A stretch of 64,000 nt of DNA, taken from assembly GCA_004194705.1 (NCBI GenBank), contig SADC01001217.1:434001-498000 (forward strand), given 5' to 3'. The position numbers and the translations under genes were made by a program. Numbering within the stretch: position 1 is the stretch's first letter; each line of letters opens with the position of its first letter. Shown piece after piece: positions 13,442-25,456 of this stretch. The notes under the pieces were generated by a model, which was not told where the DNA came from, ran no database searches, and was given only the letters and a program-made list of their open reading frames with translations. Source of the stretch: Ditylenchus dipsaci (Eukaryota; Nematoda; Chromadorea; Rhabditida; Anguinidae).

Positions 13442-13784
13442 ATCACACATTTGATTGTCGGAAAAATACCCATTATTCTAAACTTTTAAGCGGCTAGTTT
13501 CTTAAAATGGATCCGTCCGGAAAAAAGAAGAAGCATTTTTAAAGCTCTATCAAATGGCATACAAGGTTTTTTGATCATTACCACATGTTCCCTTGTAAGT
13601 TAGTTTTTTCGCTCAACCACACAAAAAAGGGTCGCAGTATAGGATTCCCCACGCAGAGATTTCCTCAAGTGGCTCGTCTTTTACACAGTCTTGGCAATAT
13701 GAATCGCGAGATTTGGATTCAAAAGCCTTTGCCATTCTAAAATGATATTGAAAAAGGTGCGAATCATCGGCACAGAATTATAAA

Positions 13785-14010
13785 TAAAATTTTGAACATT
13801 GGCATAATGCATAGTTCACGTGAATCACAGTCATTTGATATTCAAATGGCACTTTGAATCACGTTTTTTGAGTAGCAGCAATTTGAATCACATTTTGATC
13901 ACGATTCAAATTGATGAGATTCAAAAACGTGATTCGAAATTCGATTCGAAAATCAAATGACTGTGATTCACGTGAATCGCAGTCATTTTGCCAATGTTCA
14001 AAATACGATT
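13785..14010. repeat. Long palindromic repeat
   Basis: TTTTGAACATTGGCATAATG (13791) pairs with the inverse around 13988; GTTCACGTGAATCACAGTCA (13813) pairs with TGACTGTGATTCACGTGAAT (13958). Dense GATTCA/TGAATC motifs throughout. No TSD settled. Confidence 0.55.
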
Positions 14011-14827
14011 CAGAATAAGTTCTTGAGAAAGCTGTTTGTTCGTTTCATTCTGAGCAAAAGAAGTACGGACTAACTAAATAAGTTACTATAATTGCAAATG
14101 TTCTTTACTAATTTTTTTTGCAAATTACTTTAATTAAAGAGACGTAAAAACAAAAAACTGTTTCAAAGTCTGTTTCGAAAATACACATATTTTTGTGCAA
14201 ACTAATGAAAAAAGCTTTTTTACATGATCAAAAGAAATTTGCTGTATTTTTAAGAATAAAATTATGCCTATGGAAATGTAAAAATTTAATTTTTAAATAA
14301 TAGAAAAAAGGGTGATTTATTCAGAATTATTTTATTGTGTTATTTTCACAGTTTGTTAGTAACATGCTGTTTTTACTTAATTGCAAATGTTTTTAGAAAA
14401 TGCGTTATTATTAAACTTTCTATCACTTTTGCAAATTTTTTATTTTTAATACGTAATTTGTTTAAAATACTTCTTCTGACGCTACTATGATGTACCTCTC
14501 CCAAAAAGCGCTGCTGGGATACAGACCGCCCCCCCCCCTTCTTCCCCAATCATTTAGGCTTAGGCTCGTAGGTCTTAGGCTGAATAGGGCTTAGGCCTGG
14601 CCATTACTATTATCACCTTTTTCAAAAAAAAAATCAAAAATGGTGGTTTTAAGGGTGGGGATATATTCCAGTAGCATTTTTTCTTTATGATTTGTTGAAA
14701 TATATATATAACTTAGTACGACTTGCTGTGTAATCCTGCAATGAGTTTTTGTACTAAATCTTTAGCAAACATCCGATGAATTTATTTCAGAGATTATTTT
14801 ATTTGCTTACAGCATCTACTCCACATC

Positions 14828-15274
14828 ATGCATCCACTAGTAACCATAGAAAGTGACCAGAAACAGGACTTTGGACGACCAAATCCCAACAACAACAAAA
14901 ATCAACAAAATCAAACTCCTGACAACAACTCTAATGAATTCTCTAAAGGAGGTCATTTCAGTGCTAAACCTTATTTAAACCGTGGAAATCACATTGAAGA
15001 AGTTGCAAAGCCTGTCTGGCCTAAGGATAATTCGTATAGGCAAAATTTCAATTCAAACAACAACCAGCAAGGTTGTGCTATTGCAATGCCGATTTCATCC
15101 TGTCCATCGTCTGAGCGCAGATACACTCTCAGTGAGGTAATTTTCCGCGTGGTCGGTTTTTTCGGACTGATCTTTGTAGCAATTATGTTCTTCTACATTG
15201 CATCCGTGCTAGACGACAAGGACAAAACTACCAATAAACACATTGATTGCTTGAAAGGGCAGCTAAACCACTAG
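14828..15274 (+). CDS. Asn-rich single-pass membrane protein, unknown function
   Basis: A single-exon reading frame of 148 aa. I do not recognise a family. The first 100 residues are hydrophilic and low-complexity, rich in Asn and Gln (NPNNNKNQQNQ, NSNNNQQ), with no signal peptide. Residues about 104-128 form one strong hydrophobic helix (VGFFGLIFVAIMFFYIASVL) followed by a short charged tail ending in a CLKGQLNH C-terminus, so a type II or tail-anchored topology is likely. A good 3' splice site ends at 14812, 15 bases before the ATG, so a 5' UTR intron or a spliced-leader acceptor is possible. A GTAA inside the frame at 15136 could be a donor, but the helix lies beyond it in the same frame, which argues against its use. 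Confidence 0.55.
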   Translation: MHPLVTIESDQKQDFGRPNPNNNKNQQNQTPDNNSNEFSKGGHFSAKPYLNRGNHIEEVAKPVWPKDNSYRQNFNSNNNQQGCAIAMPISSCPSSERRYTLSEVIFRVVGFFGLIFVAIMFFYIASVLDDKDKTTNKHIDCLKGQLNH

Positions 15275-15685
15275 TAACATAGAAAGTTTTATAAAAAATT
15301 ACATTTATTATTTGAGTGTAAACGATTTGTCAAAAAATTGACCGCTTTTATATTTTTGTGATATTTTATTGTTTGGAACTGCCGTCAGGATCTTCTTCAC
15401 AACATTTTTCTCTTTCACTGAACCCTAAGTGAAGCTGGAGATTTTTTAGGTATAGGCTCAAAAATTTAGGTAATCAATTGAACAAAGCCCAACTGACACA
15501 AAAAAAATTTTGTGGTCAAGTTTTTTTTGAAACATCGCATTTTAGTTGATTTTTTCAAGCTCTGGTGATATTTTAAAAATTAAGAAAGACAATTCCTGGG
15601 CCTGAAATGCAATGCGAAACTTTAATACTAATAAAATTTAAGGGGAAAAGATTAACAATGTAAACAAAAATAAATTATTTATTTG

Positions 15686-16628
15686 TAGGGTTGTCGGTTC
15701 GGTTAACCGATTTCGGTTGTTTCTAACCGAAAACTAAATAATTATAGGTTTTTGGTTATCGACTCGGTTCGGTTAGCCGAAAATTTTGGTTTTCGGTTAT
15801 GGGTTCATTAACCAAAAGTAAACATATTAGTACATGGTGTTTCGCAAATAAACGGCGCTAGTGGAGTTTACGTGTCCAAAATTTGCCTTGGTCCCCCTGT
15901 TGTTTTTTATGAAAAACAGCTTGGTCCCCCCTGTTCATTAAGGTTACTGTAACACTGTGACTATGGTGATCAGGTTGATTATGGTTAACATGATCACCTT
16001 TAATATTATCACCTTAAAAACAACAGGGGTTTTTCTCAGGCATACCGACTTGTTTGAATAATTGAAGTTTACACACATCCTGCTCTAACTTTCTATAAAA
16101 ACACAATTTCTACATCCTCAGAATAAAAAAGTGAAAAAATATTTTCATGAAATTTTACATGAAAAAAAAAACCGTATACAGAACGTCTCAAAAACAACAC
16201 AAGAAACCAAGGCAACTTTTTTGTTGTTTTTATACAATACTAGGCCTGATTCCTAAATAATTACAGATTTTTAATCTTAGTCCTCATGTAGTTTTTGTTG
16301 ACTTGTATTTAGGTGTGGAGTGAGCCAGCGTACGCTAGGATGGACTCTAACATGCTTACCGATGCACAAAAAAGCGCCTTAAAAGTTGCTACTTGCAAAA
16401 AAGTTTAGAAAATTTCAGATAAAATATTCCTTTATCGTTTTTATGACGTTTTGCAACTATACCGCATCTGGTAAATATGCGAAACCTTTTGCAAAAACAC
16501 CAGATGTAGTATATTTGCATACCGACTATGCACCAAAATTTCAGTTAGGAGTTTTTTATTGAAATTTTATTTTCGAAAACCACTTTTGGTTAACCGAAAC
16601 CGAAAATTTCGGTTAACCGACAATCCTA
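15686..16628. mobile_element. hAT-like element, TIR TAGGGTTGTCGGTT
   Basis: TIR TAGGGTTGTCGGTTCGGTTA on the left, TAGGATTGTCGGTTAACCG inverted on the right, with TSD TTTATTTG (15678-15685) versus ATTATTTG (16629-16636), 7 of 8 matching. GGTTAACCG motifs recur near both ends. Its middle contains parts of the TTTGCCTTGGTCC repeat family (15885-16055). Confidence 0.65.
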
Positions 16629-18850
16629 ATTATTTGGTGTGATCTTTTTAAAAGTTGCCATTCCTTTTTGTTTTTTCTCAATAGTTGTATTAGACCTAGA
16701 AATTGGTTTGTATTCAACAATTTGTTATTAAAGTTAAGTAATTTTGAAAAAAAAGTTCTACTGTAATTATGACTGATACTTTTTGTTTACTGATATAAAA
16801 CATAATATTATTGTCCCTGAACTTTCGACTATATGCAAATCAGATAAATTTTGCCTGATTGATTCGATTAATTGAAAGGGCACATTGGTGGCGAGGATTG
16901 ATGAATTTGAAAAAAGCGGCTCTATTAGACATATTTCGTTGCGGTTGTCAACAATATATATATAAACTAGCCAACCATCGCTATTTATTTAGTTGAAGAC
17001 ATTTTTGACTTTAGTGTCATATATAACACATAAAATGCCTACTTTTCTTTGTGGCGCACTGGTCAAAAAGAAATAGCTCGTACTAGTGTTCTATGACATA
17101 TTTCTATTGAAGTTATTTATTTATTTAAATTACTGCTAAAACGCTTCCTAAAGTTTTTGTTACATTGTTTGCCGGACTTTATAGAGCAAAATTGAAGAAA
17201 GCATTTATTGTTTATTATTGCTTTTCACGTGAAAGGATTATTATTAGTTTCTAGAATAAAGTTTTGCCTTAAAAAACTTTGTCTCTATAAGATTTTTTAG
17301 CTAAAAGTCCTTGAGACAAGCTTACTTATGTTTTATGAAAAACAACTCTGAGTTTTTGCAATTTTTTGTATTGAAAATTAGAAGCTTACAAATAAGTAAC
17401 CCATCCTTGACTTAGGGCAGCTTTGGACCCTATGTGACAATGGTAGGGGGAGTGGTGTTTTGCCTTGGTCCTCCCTCTTGAGTTTTATGATTTTAGGCAA
17501 GGGTACGGTGGACTCAAACATGAACCTAAGATATGTTTGAGTCCATCCTAACATACGCTGGCCTACCCTTGCCTAAATCTAACCCTTAAAAGTTCTAAAA
17601 AAAGGGGGGACCAAGGCAAACACCAACAACCTTTTTCACTTGAGTGTAGTGGGCTTGAATCCAGCCTTATAAATACACAGTTTTTTATATGGTCTCTTTT
17701 TGCTTAAAACAACATTTCGTTTGCCAAAGACAACCTCAATATAAAGGTTCTGGAAAGGAACAATGCAAAGTGTCATCGGAAATGTAATTTTTAGCTGCTA
17801 AAGTAGTGTGTGATGCCTTCTATCAAACTTGTCTACATTGTAAACAATCTTTTTTGCCGCTTACTTACAATCAATGTCTTTGCCTAAAACTTCCTTCTAT
17901 TTAGTAGAACAATGAAAAAGGAGGCTTGCTAAATTGTTAGCCCAATATCCTATGTGGTCTATCTTGAAGTTGAATTTTTCGGCTAGTTTCTAACTAGCTA
18001 AAAAAAGTTCCAGCTACTCTGTCATTAAATATATTCCTGTGGATAATTAAGTGCAAGCTGTGGCAGGGGGCTTCAAAAAGAGGCTTTCAAACTACAGCAA
18101 AGGCACAGCAGTTATTGACATTTTCGGGGTGAATCTTTTGGATAGCCTTTCTTTGTCACTCATTTAATATTGACAACCACAAACAAAATTTAGAATAGGG
18201 AATTAACTTTTATTCTAATTTGTATATGTTTTTTTGATGGAACACTTTGGCAACTGCTTTTATGCTAGAAAAAGAACGGAATTTTACTTAAATTTGTTGC
18301 TTAATATCTTTGGAGGGTAATATACGCGAAAATCAGCTATTATATTGCTTTTGGTTTATTTGAGTCATTGTTTCAATCCAACAGATACAACTAATGTCCA
18401 ATCATATCCTAATTTTGTTTTTTGCTTAAACCTGAAATTTTAGGTTTTATTCATTTATTCATTAAAGGTAAATTACAATAGGTTATATATCTTCTAGTAA
18501 GGCGGCTTGCGCTTTATTTTTCGGATCCACAAAAATCGTAAATTTTCAGGTTAGTCTTAAGATTTTTGGATGCTCAACTAAAATAAAGCCTATAGAAGTT
18601 AAGAAAACGCAATGAACATTTTTGCGAAATGTTTTGTCTGAGCTGACATGTGGGTCTTCAAAGTCCTCGAGGCTTCCTTATGGAAATACGGTATTTTTAG
18701 ACACGAGGTACATTTTATTTTTTGACTTTAAAAATATTTCAGGGTGAAATTTTAAAGATAAAAAATTTAGGGTTTCAAAAAAGCAAAAAACTGTGTTTTT
18801 CACATAATGAACTAAACGAATATTGTTGGCAAATTTAACATTAGGGATCA
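16629..18850. other. No gene seen
   Basis: Apart from the foldback at 17460-17613, AT-rich sequence without coding signal. A CCGTATTTCC-type element end (GGAAATACGGTATTTTTAGA) occurs at 18681. Confidence 0.5.
17460..17613. repeat. Foldback MITE, ends TTTTGCCTTGGTCCTCCC
   Basis: TTTTGCCTTGGTCCTCCC at 17458 pairs with GGGGGGACCAAGGCAAA ending at 17611; inner arms GGACTCAAACATG and ATGTTTGAGTCCATCC. The clearest member of a dispersed family that also covers 8018-8115, 16310-16355, 30590-30722, 34500-34622 and 40905-41075. Confidence 0.6.
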
Positions 18851-18858
18851 GTTCAGAC

Positions 18859-19226
18859 CAGGCATGTGCACGGGCCGAAAACGGGCCAAAGCAAGCCCTG
18901 AATTTTCTCTGACTTTTTAGACTTTTTGAAAAACAGTATGAAAAACAGTCCATCTGATAGCTAAGATTTCAGGCTACAAAATGGTCATTTATGGGCCGGG
19001 GTTTTGGTCAAAAAACATCTTCTTTTTCAAAAGGTGTTTTCGATCAAAAAAGCACCCCCCACCCCCTGTAGGCCAATTTTTTTTTCAAACCCTGACACGG
19101 AAAATAACATTTTGTAGCCTAAAATCTTAGCTATCAGATGGCATAAACTTTTTTCAAAAAGTCTGAAAAAGGTCAGAGAAAATTCAGGGTCCGCTTCGGC
19201 CCGTTTCCGGCCCGTGCACAGAGCTG
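18859..19226. mobile_element. hAT-like MITE, TSD GTTCAGAC
   Basis: Perfect 8-bp TSD GTTCAGAC at 18851-18858 and 19227-19234. Ends CAGGCATGTGCACGGGCC and GGCCCGTGCACAGAGCTG. Inverted arms extend about 140 bp and include AGATTTCAGGCTACAAAATG and its near-inverse at 19103. Confidence 0.75.
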
Positions 19227-20178
19227 GTTCAGACATGTCTCTAACACCCAAAAAAGTAAGAAAATACGTTTGAGTCTGTCCTTACGTAACTGGCCTAACT
19301 AGAGTCTAAGCACAAGCCACAGTAGGGACCATGGACGTATCCGGGCTTTAGCCTCCTCTCCCTTCAAATATATTTTTGGTAAAAGTTGTAGATAAAAACA
19401 GTGTGAAAGTCAAAAACGATGATGTAAAATGACTTCAAGATGGGCCTCAGCCCTCCTGAGAAAATTTAGATTAATGAATACATTTTTGTCAGTTTTTATT
19501 GCCTACTCATTCCAAATCTTTAATCTAAAACTATTTGTTTAGTGACAAATTGTTGCTACAAAAAGCACCTTTAAAATCTAAATTGGGTGCTAGTTTTAAA
19601 TAATTTATTCAAATGCTTTTTGAACTTCTACCAAAAAACTTTTTTTTGTCGTTTTACAAGCATGTAATTAGAAGAAAAGTCTAAAAATTAGAAGAATTGT
19701 TTTCGACAACCAATCAAAAATAAATTCATTGTTCACTGATGTTCTCGTCTTAAATACTTTAAATTTTAACAAATTGTGGTGCCAGGGGAGAACTCTTCCC
19801 AAATATTTAGCCAACCGAGAATAATTTAAATGCGCCAAAAAAGTAAATCAATTTCCTGTTCTATAGCTTTGAGGAGGTCAGCATCTCTTCCTATAACACT
19901 TATGGCAGTCTTACCGCGGAGAAGCTCGACTTGGCACGCCAAATTAGATGTTTTCACTGCAAAAATTGAATATTTTTAGATCTTTTCAAATTATAATTGT
20001 ATTTTTAGACCTTTTTAATTACTAAGCTTGTTTTGCCAAATGTTGATGGTAAAGTGATCGTTTTCCAAAAATTTTTATTTTCGCTCATATTTTTTAAAAA
20101 TTATCAGAAAATAGGCAAAATCGTACATTAAAAGTATTTAGTATTATATTTTCGTAATCTCATAAGCATAGCATGGAA

Positions 20179-21283
20179 GGTTCGTACTCATTTGGGCGAA
20201 ACTCATTTGGGCGCCCTCATTTGGGCGCCCTCATTTGGGCGAAACTCATTTGGGCGCCCTCGTTTGGGCGCCCTCATTTGGGCGCCCTCATTTGGGCGAA
20301 ACTCATTTGGGCGCCCTCGTTTGGGCGCCCTCATTTGGGCGCCCTCATTTGGGCGCCAATATTTTATATTGGTTTTTAAATGTCTCAGATATTCTGAAAA
20401 GGATATGTTAATCCCAGGGATGGTAAGGAAACCATCACGTACCCACATGTAAAGGGTATCCAGCTCCATAATCCTGAAATTTTACATTTAGTGAAAATCG
20501 ATCAAAATCCGCTTTATCCTATCCGAAATCAAGTGCTAAACATGTTTTAGTAGTTCCATAACATTTTCATTTGGTGTTGCCACCTGAAAACCTGGGTACC
20601 ACTCTTTAAGCCCACTCATTCCTCACAACATTTTGTGTCCCCAAGTTAGTGAACTCGGACTAGGAACCAACTAAACCAAGTGGTCGACCACTTGGTTTAG
20701 TTGGTCCATGGATTATCCAGTAGAACTGAGGTTGGTCATAGCAAAACATTATAATTTTAAAATTTCTCCACAAGACAAAAATATCACTGTCCGGGTACTG
20801 CTACACTACCTGAGTTCCCCAACCTGAGTATGACTATCTGGGCACAATAAAACCAAGTGGTTGTCCACCTGGATCGAATTTTTTTTTTCGTTTTTCATCT
20901 TCCGAATCTTGTTTTCTGGAGTGACTAAACTACTGTTGGTTCATAAGAACAATGTTTGAATTAACAAGTAAAATTGTGAAGACAAAAATATAAAAACATT
21001 GCGTTTCGTAAATTTTTGTGGATCAATTCGCTCTGGATCAATTCGACGCCGCCCGGTGGATACCCTTTACATGTGGGTCCGTGATGGTTTCCCTACCATC
21101 CCTGGGATTAACATATCCTTTTCAGACTATCTGAGACATTTAAAAACCAATATAAAATATTGGCGCCCAAATGAGGGCGCCCAAATGAGGGCGCCCAAAC
21201 GAGGGCGCCCAAATGAGTTTCGCCCAAATGAGGGCGCCCAAATGAGGGCGCCCAAATGAGTTTCGCCCAAATGAGTGTGTACG
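20179..21283. mobile_element. Array-armed foldback element A, TSD GCATGGAA
   Basis: 8-bp TSD GCATGGAA at 20171-20178 and 21284-21291. Left end GGTTCGTACTCATTTGGGCG; right end CGCCCAAATGAGTGTGTACG. The arms are arrays of CATTTGGGCGCCCT units, interspersed with CATTTGGGCGAAACT units, then a further inverted stretch of about 110 bp (20356-20466 and 21056-21166) that ends at GGATACCCTTTACATGTG. Contains a perfect palindrome around 20660-20703. No long meaningful reading frame; the open frames through the arrays are repeat translations. Confidence 0.8.
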
Positions 21284-22582
21284 GCATGGAATGCTACACA
21301 AAAATAACATTTATGTATTTTCTGTATTAAAGTAAATCACGCTACCCTTTCACGATTTGAATCAGATGCATTTTACAGTCAGACTCAATTTAGTGCGAAC
21401 CCGAGTTACCTATCCAAGTGCTAGCTAAATGGATACTTGACTGTGTGACTCAACAGTGAAAGTGACAGTTTTTATATTATTTTTTTCGTGATCTTTTAAA
21501 ATTAATTTTTTTCATAAATTTTCACTACTTTTTGTGCAAAAAAATCAAAATTGGCAGAAATTTAATGACAAACCATTATTGAGCTTTTTTGAGCTACAAC
21601 AAAAAAATGTTTGGCTAATTGCCGTAGCTGTTTGTGTCTTTTTTACAAGCATAGCGCCTCATCTTATTATCAATAATTTATTAGCAATTCATGTTGAATT
21701 CAAGTCTGTTATTTAATTGTCTTTTGTATCTTTTTTCAATAAATCTGCTCAAAAGTGGGTGCCAATTTCCCATGGGGACAGACCAATAAGTTAGGCCAAA
21801 TCCAAACATCTAACAGCTTCAATTTGAAGGCTTGCCCATATTTGCGCCAATTTTTGTTTTATAAAGCTTCTAGCCAAATTGAATTTTATCTATAAGAAAA
21901 TGTCACTTTGTGGTTAACGATGCTGTAATTAGGTTAAAATTAAGTAGTACAGACTTAGGGTTGTTCTTGTTGTGCTTGTTCATTTTGTTAAAATTAGGTC
22001 AGTATTTCGTTTTTTTAGACCGGCCTGCTTAAAGAACGGGTTTTTTTCAAACCTAGTTTTCGGTTACAGTTGTTCAAAGGCTAAATTAAATTCTCTCCCC
22101 ACCTCCCCTCCCTCGAACTTCCTTGTACATGAGCACAACCTCCCGCTTCCTACCCAGTCAAACCAGCTTGGGGACCAAGACAATTTTTTCAGACTGAATC
22201 TCAAAAAAGTTTATTTACATTTTGTAATCATTTTTATACAAAAAAGAGTACTATTCGGTTATCCGGACCCCATCTTAATTTTTCCGAAAATCCGTTTACT
22301 TGTGCTTTTAATTACTTTTTGCTTTGAAAACATAACATCTTTACTCGTTTGGGAGAATACAGTGCGCAATAGCTTTCAACAATTCATCAAAAGGATTTTT
22401 ATCTATAGCTTTCAACAGTTAGAAAAAAGGCAGGAGTACAGTATATGTCATAGCCAGAAATCTTCACAAACCATGTTTTTCCAACGTTTTAGCACAAAAA
22501 CGTACAGAAACGCGTATTTAAGGCCCGGAAGGCCATTTTTTCAAAAAAAAATTTTTTCAGGAAAAATGACCAAAACCATATA

Positions 22583-23631
22583 CCGTATTTCCTCTAATAG
22601 AAGCCCCCTCCTATTATAAGCCCCCCCCTCTAATATAAGCCCCTCTGGAGCTCATCCAAAATATAAAAGCCCCCGTCTAATATAAGCCCCCCCTCTAGTG
22701 GGTATCCTAAAAATATAAGCCCCTTTTTTTAGATAAACCCCAGAATCAATTTTTTTTTCGATAAATAGGTGTTGCTAAACGTGGTACAAGATATAAAGAA
22801 TGTTTTTATGTATTTGCCAAGCGCATCTTTCGAAGTGGATCGCTGGAATACTTGTGAATGAGTGAATTTCAAAGCAAAAACTACATCGACTACTTTTGTT
22901 GGTTCAAAAAATTGCTTTATGCAGCAATCATCAGCAGAAAATCAGCAACAAACGATACGAAGTGACGTCGGTTTACGTTTGAGGAACAAGAAAATAAGTC
23001 GGCAGCATAGGTCCGATAAAAAGAAGGCATAACGATATTTCGCAGAAAATTATCTTGATTTCGGAGCAAATTTTTGTCTCACTTTTTTCTCTTTGATTTT
23101 TTACCTTTTTTCGAAAAGTACAGGGTGAGTCGAAAAATTCGGACACTTTTAATAGGCCATAACTTTTTGTCTAGTACAAATTTTGAAATTCTGTGAACGC
23201 AGAACGACTCAATTTTTTATAGGAATTTGTTTGATGTATAATGTGAAAAACACAATTTTTGCTTGATCCCCCATGTGGTTTGGCCTTGGCCGTCCAATGG
23301 CTATTCTCAGACATTCTGCAAAGTTATTACTCTAAATGACACTTTAGCTACACAATGGTGTTAATACTTTCAGAAAAAGTATATGTAAACTAATAGAAAA
23401 GTTGAAACAAAATTTGCTGAAAAATTAAGATATTTTGCTGCGAAATTCCAATACGCCCAAAATAAATTTAGCTAGAACGCCTCCGAGAGAAACAGTGGGT
23501 AAACTATGAATATAGAATCAGTGCTTTTAATGTTTAAACGCTTTTAAACAATGTTATGTGGAAAATTAGAAGCGATCGGAAAATGGCGTAAAAAAATTAT
23601 GACTCGAATTTTTTTCCATAAGGAAATACGG
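22583..23631. mobile_element. TA-inserted TIR element nested in 22439-24131
   Basis: TA at 22581-22582 and 23632-23633. Ends CCGTATTTCCTCTAATAGAA and TAAGGAAATACGG (inverted). The left arm is an array of CTCTAATATAAGCCCC units (22600-22740). A mariner-like end, TACAGGGTGAGTCG, occurs inside at 23121. Confidence 0.6.
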
Positions 23632-23689
23632 TATATGTCATTTTTAAATTTCGACCATTTGACGGTTTTACCATATTTTGATCACTGGA

Positions 23690-23925
23690 GCTGGGCAAAA
23701 AGAGCATCTAAATGCATTTTTGATCAAGAGTCTTGCTCGGAATTATGTCTAAGGTAAGTGAGTCCCCTTCGGGGCGCAGGGGGCTTGGTTGCTTGGGGTT
23801 GAGATGCACACACCCACATACCTTAGACACAAATCACTCGAAAGTGACTCTGGATGCATAAAAAATGTATGCATACCAGAGTTTCTTTATGCAGTAGGCC
23901 CCAGTCAACAAAACTATGTTCAACA
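23690..23925 (+). repeat. 280-bp module, copy 1
   Basis: Runs from GAGCTGGGCAAAAAGAGCAT to CAACAAAACTATGTTCAACA. It contains TCTAAGGTAAGTGAGT, the GGGGCTTGGTTGCTTGGGG block and TGTATGCATACCAGAGTTT. Related copies: 55776-56012 (minus) and 63188-63460 (plus). Each copy is inside a different TIR element. Confidence 0.65.
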
Positions 23926-25456
23926 TCTTTCCTTTTGTACAAAAGTGGCCCCTTTTTGGTCCCTTTTCACCCCAATACAGCCCTAAATTCATGGTTTTGG
24001 ACATTTTAATCAAAAAAATTTTTTTTTCAAAAAATGGCCGTCGGGGCCGGAAAACGTGTTTTTTGTATGTTTTAGGTGCTAAAACGCTGAAAAACATGAC
24101 TTGTGAAGATTTCCGGCTATGACATATACTGTACTTTAGCCAGAAAAAAAGAATTTTTATCTAACGCTCGCTTCTACTCCTTTCGGCAAATCTCGAAAAT
24201 GCACCATTAGCCTAAATAAAATGGAAAATAAAAAAACGTTCTCTTTCGAAGCTCTATCTTCATGATTTTAAACATTTAGCAAATTAAAAGTATGTACAAG
24301 AAAAAATAGATTCTGATGCGATTTTTTTGTTCCCTAGGCGAAACTGGTCATTGAAAATAAGTCTATACATAATTTGATGTGGGATCCGGATAGAACCCCA
24401 AAAAGTATTGGTATAAAAAATTGCTGATTTGAATAGGGAAGGAAGTCAAGTGCTCCTTTCTAAACTATTCAAACCAGTAAGAAATGCTTTGCTGTTTTTT
24501 CGTTTTTTTTCATTTGTTTCATATATAGGCGAAAATACATTGTTTATTAGTTCCTCTAATAGTTTTTACCCTCTATATGGCTTTGGCCAAAAACCATCAA
24601 AAATACCAAGCAAAATTTTTTTTAAAGTTTAACGTTAATTTTTTTGCCAGAATTGTCAAAAATTATGCTGAACAAGGTGAAGTTGTTAATAACACGAAAT
24701 ACTCTTGACTTCTAATGCTGTAAAGACCCCTGAGCTTTTTACGAACATTATATAAGAAGCCTTTAATGAATTCCGAATATAGAAAGCAAATGCAAAAACA
24801 ATATTTTTCAAAATCGTGTCACGAAAAGTTTGAAGTGCTCGAAATTTCTAACTACTTAATCCTATTTAGTATTTGCACATTGATTTATTTTTATATTTTC
24901 CTGTGAACTGTTTTAAACTGTTTTTCTGTTTTTCAACTGACTGTCGAATTTTGATTTACCCTCGAGACAACAGTTATTCAAATATCTAATTTTTTATTAG
25001 TTTAATTGTTTATTGTCTCGAAAGGAAATCGAAATTTGATAGTGAGCTTTGAATTCGAAAAACAGTTTACAAGCAAATCGGCCATGCTGAATATGAATAC
25101 GGTGTTATAAATCAGAATTCGCTAAATCAACAGTTTATTTTACAAAGTATGAAATCTTAATAAAAATAAATAAATGGTCATTCGTCCCTTTAGGCATTGA
25201 AATCATTATAAGTTTTGCAGCTGGCAATGAAAATGTTTACTGAAAACCTGCTATATCAACTTTTCTTAGCGTTTTATGTTCCGCATTAATATATGAATGT
25301 GTTTTATATGTGTATTCTAAAAACATATTATTTGAAAACACCTTATTAAAAATTTATTCCAGAAGGTACGCCAAGTTAGTGTTATATAGGCCTTTTATTT
25401 ATTTTTATCATCGACTCTATTTTTCGTCGATCAGAAAATTTCTAGTAACACTACTA

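Larger units (their letters stand above)
22439..24131. mobile_element. TA-inserted TIR element, ends CAGTATATGTCATAGCC, interrupted by another
   Basis: TA at 22437-22438 and 24132-24133. Left end CAGTATATGTCATAGCCAGA, right end the inverse of CAGTATATGTCATAGCCGGA; the arms stay similar for about 140 bp (to CCAAAACCAT). The element 22583-23631 is inserted in its left arm. A diverged right-arm-like fragment is seen at 6085-6180. Confidence 0.7.

Noticed and set aside
20173..20469. Overlapping open frames with repeated GALIW/RPHLG or APKRGRPNE units
   Set aside because: They are translations of the CATTTGGGCGCCCT array on both strands, not genes.
20179..21283. Possible CRISPR-like array
   Set aside because: Units are contiguous and inverted between arms, without spacers, in a eukaryotic TIR element with a TSD.
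21972..22619. 215-aa open frame on the + strand
   Set aside because: It crosses the left ends of two TIR elements (22439 and 22583); composition is typical of AT-rich noncoding DNA.
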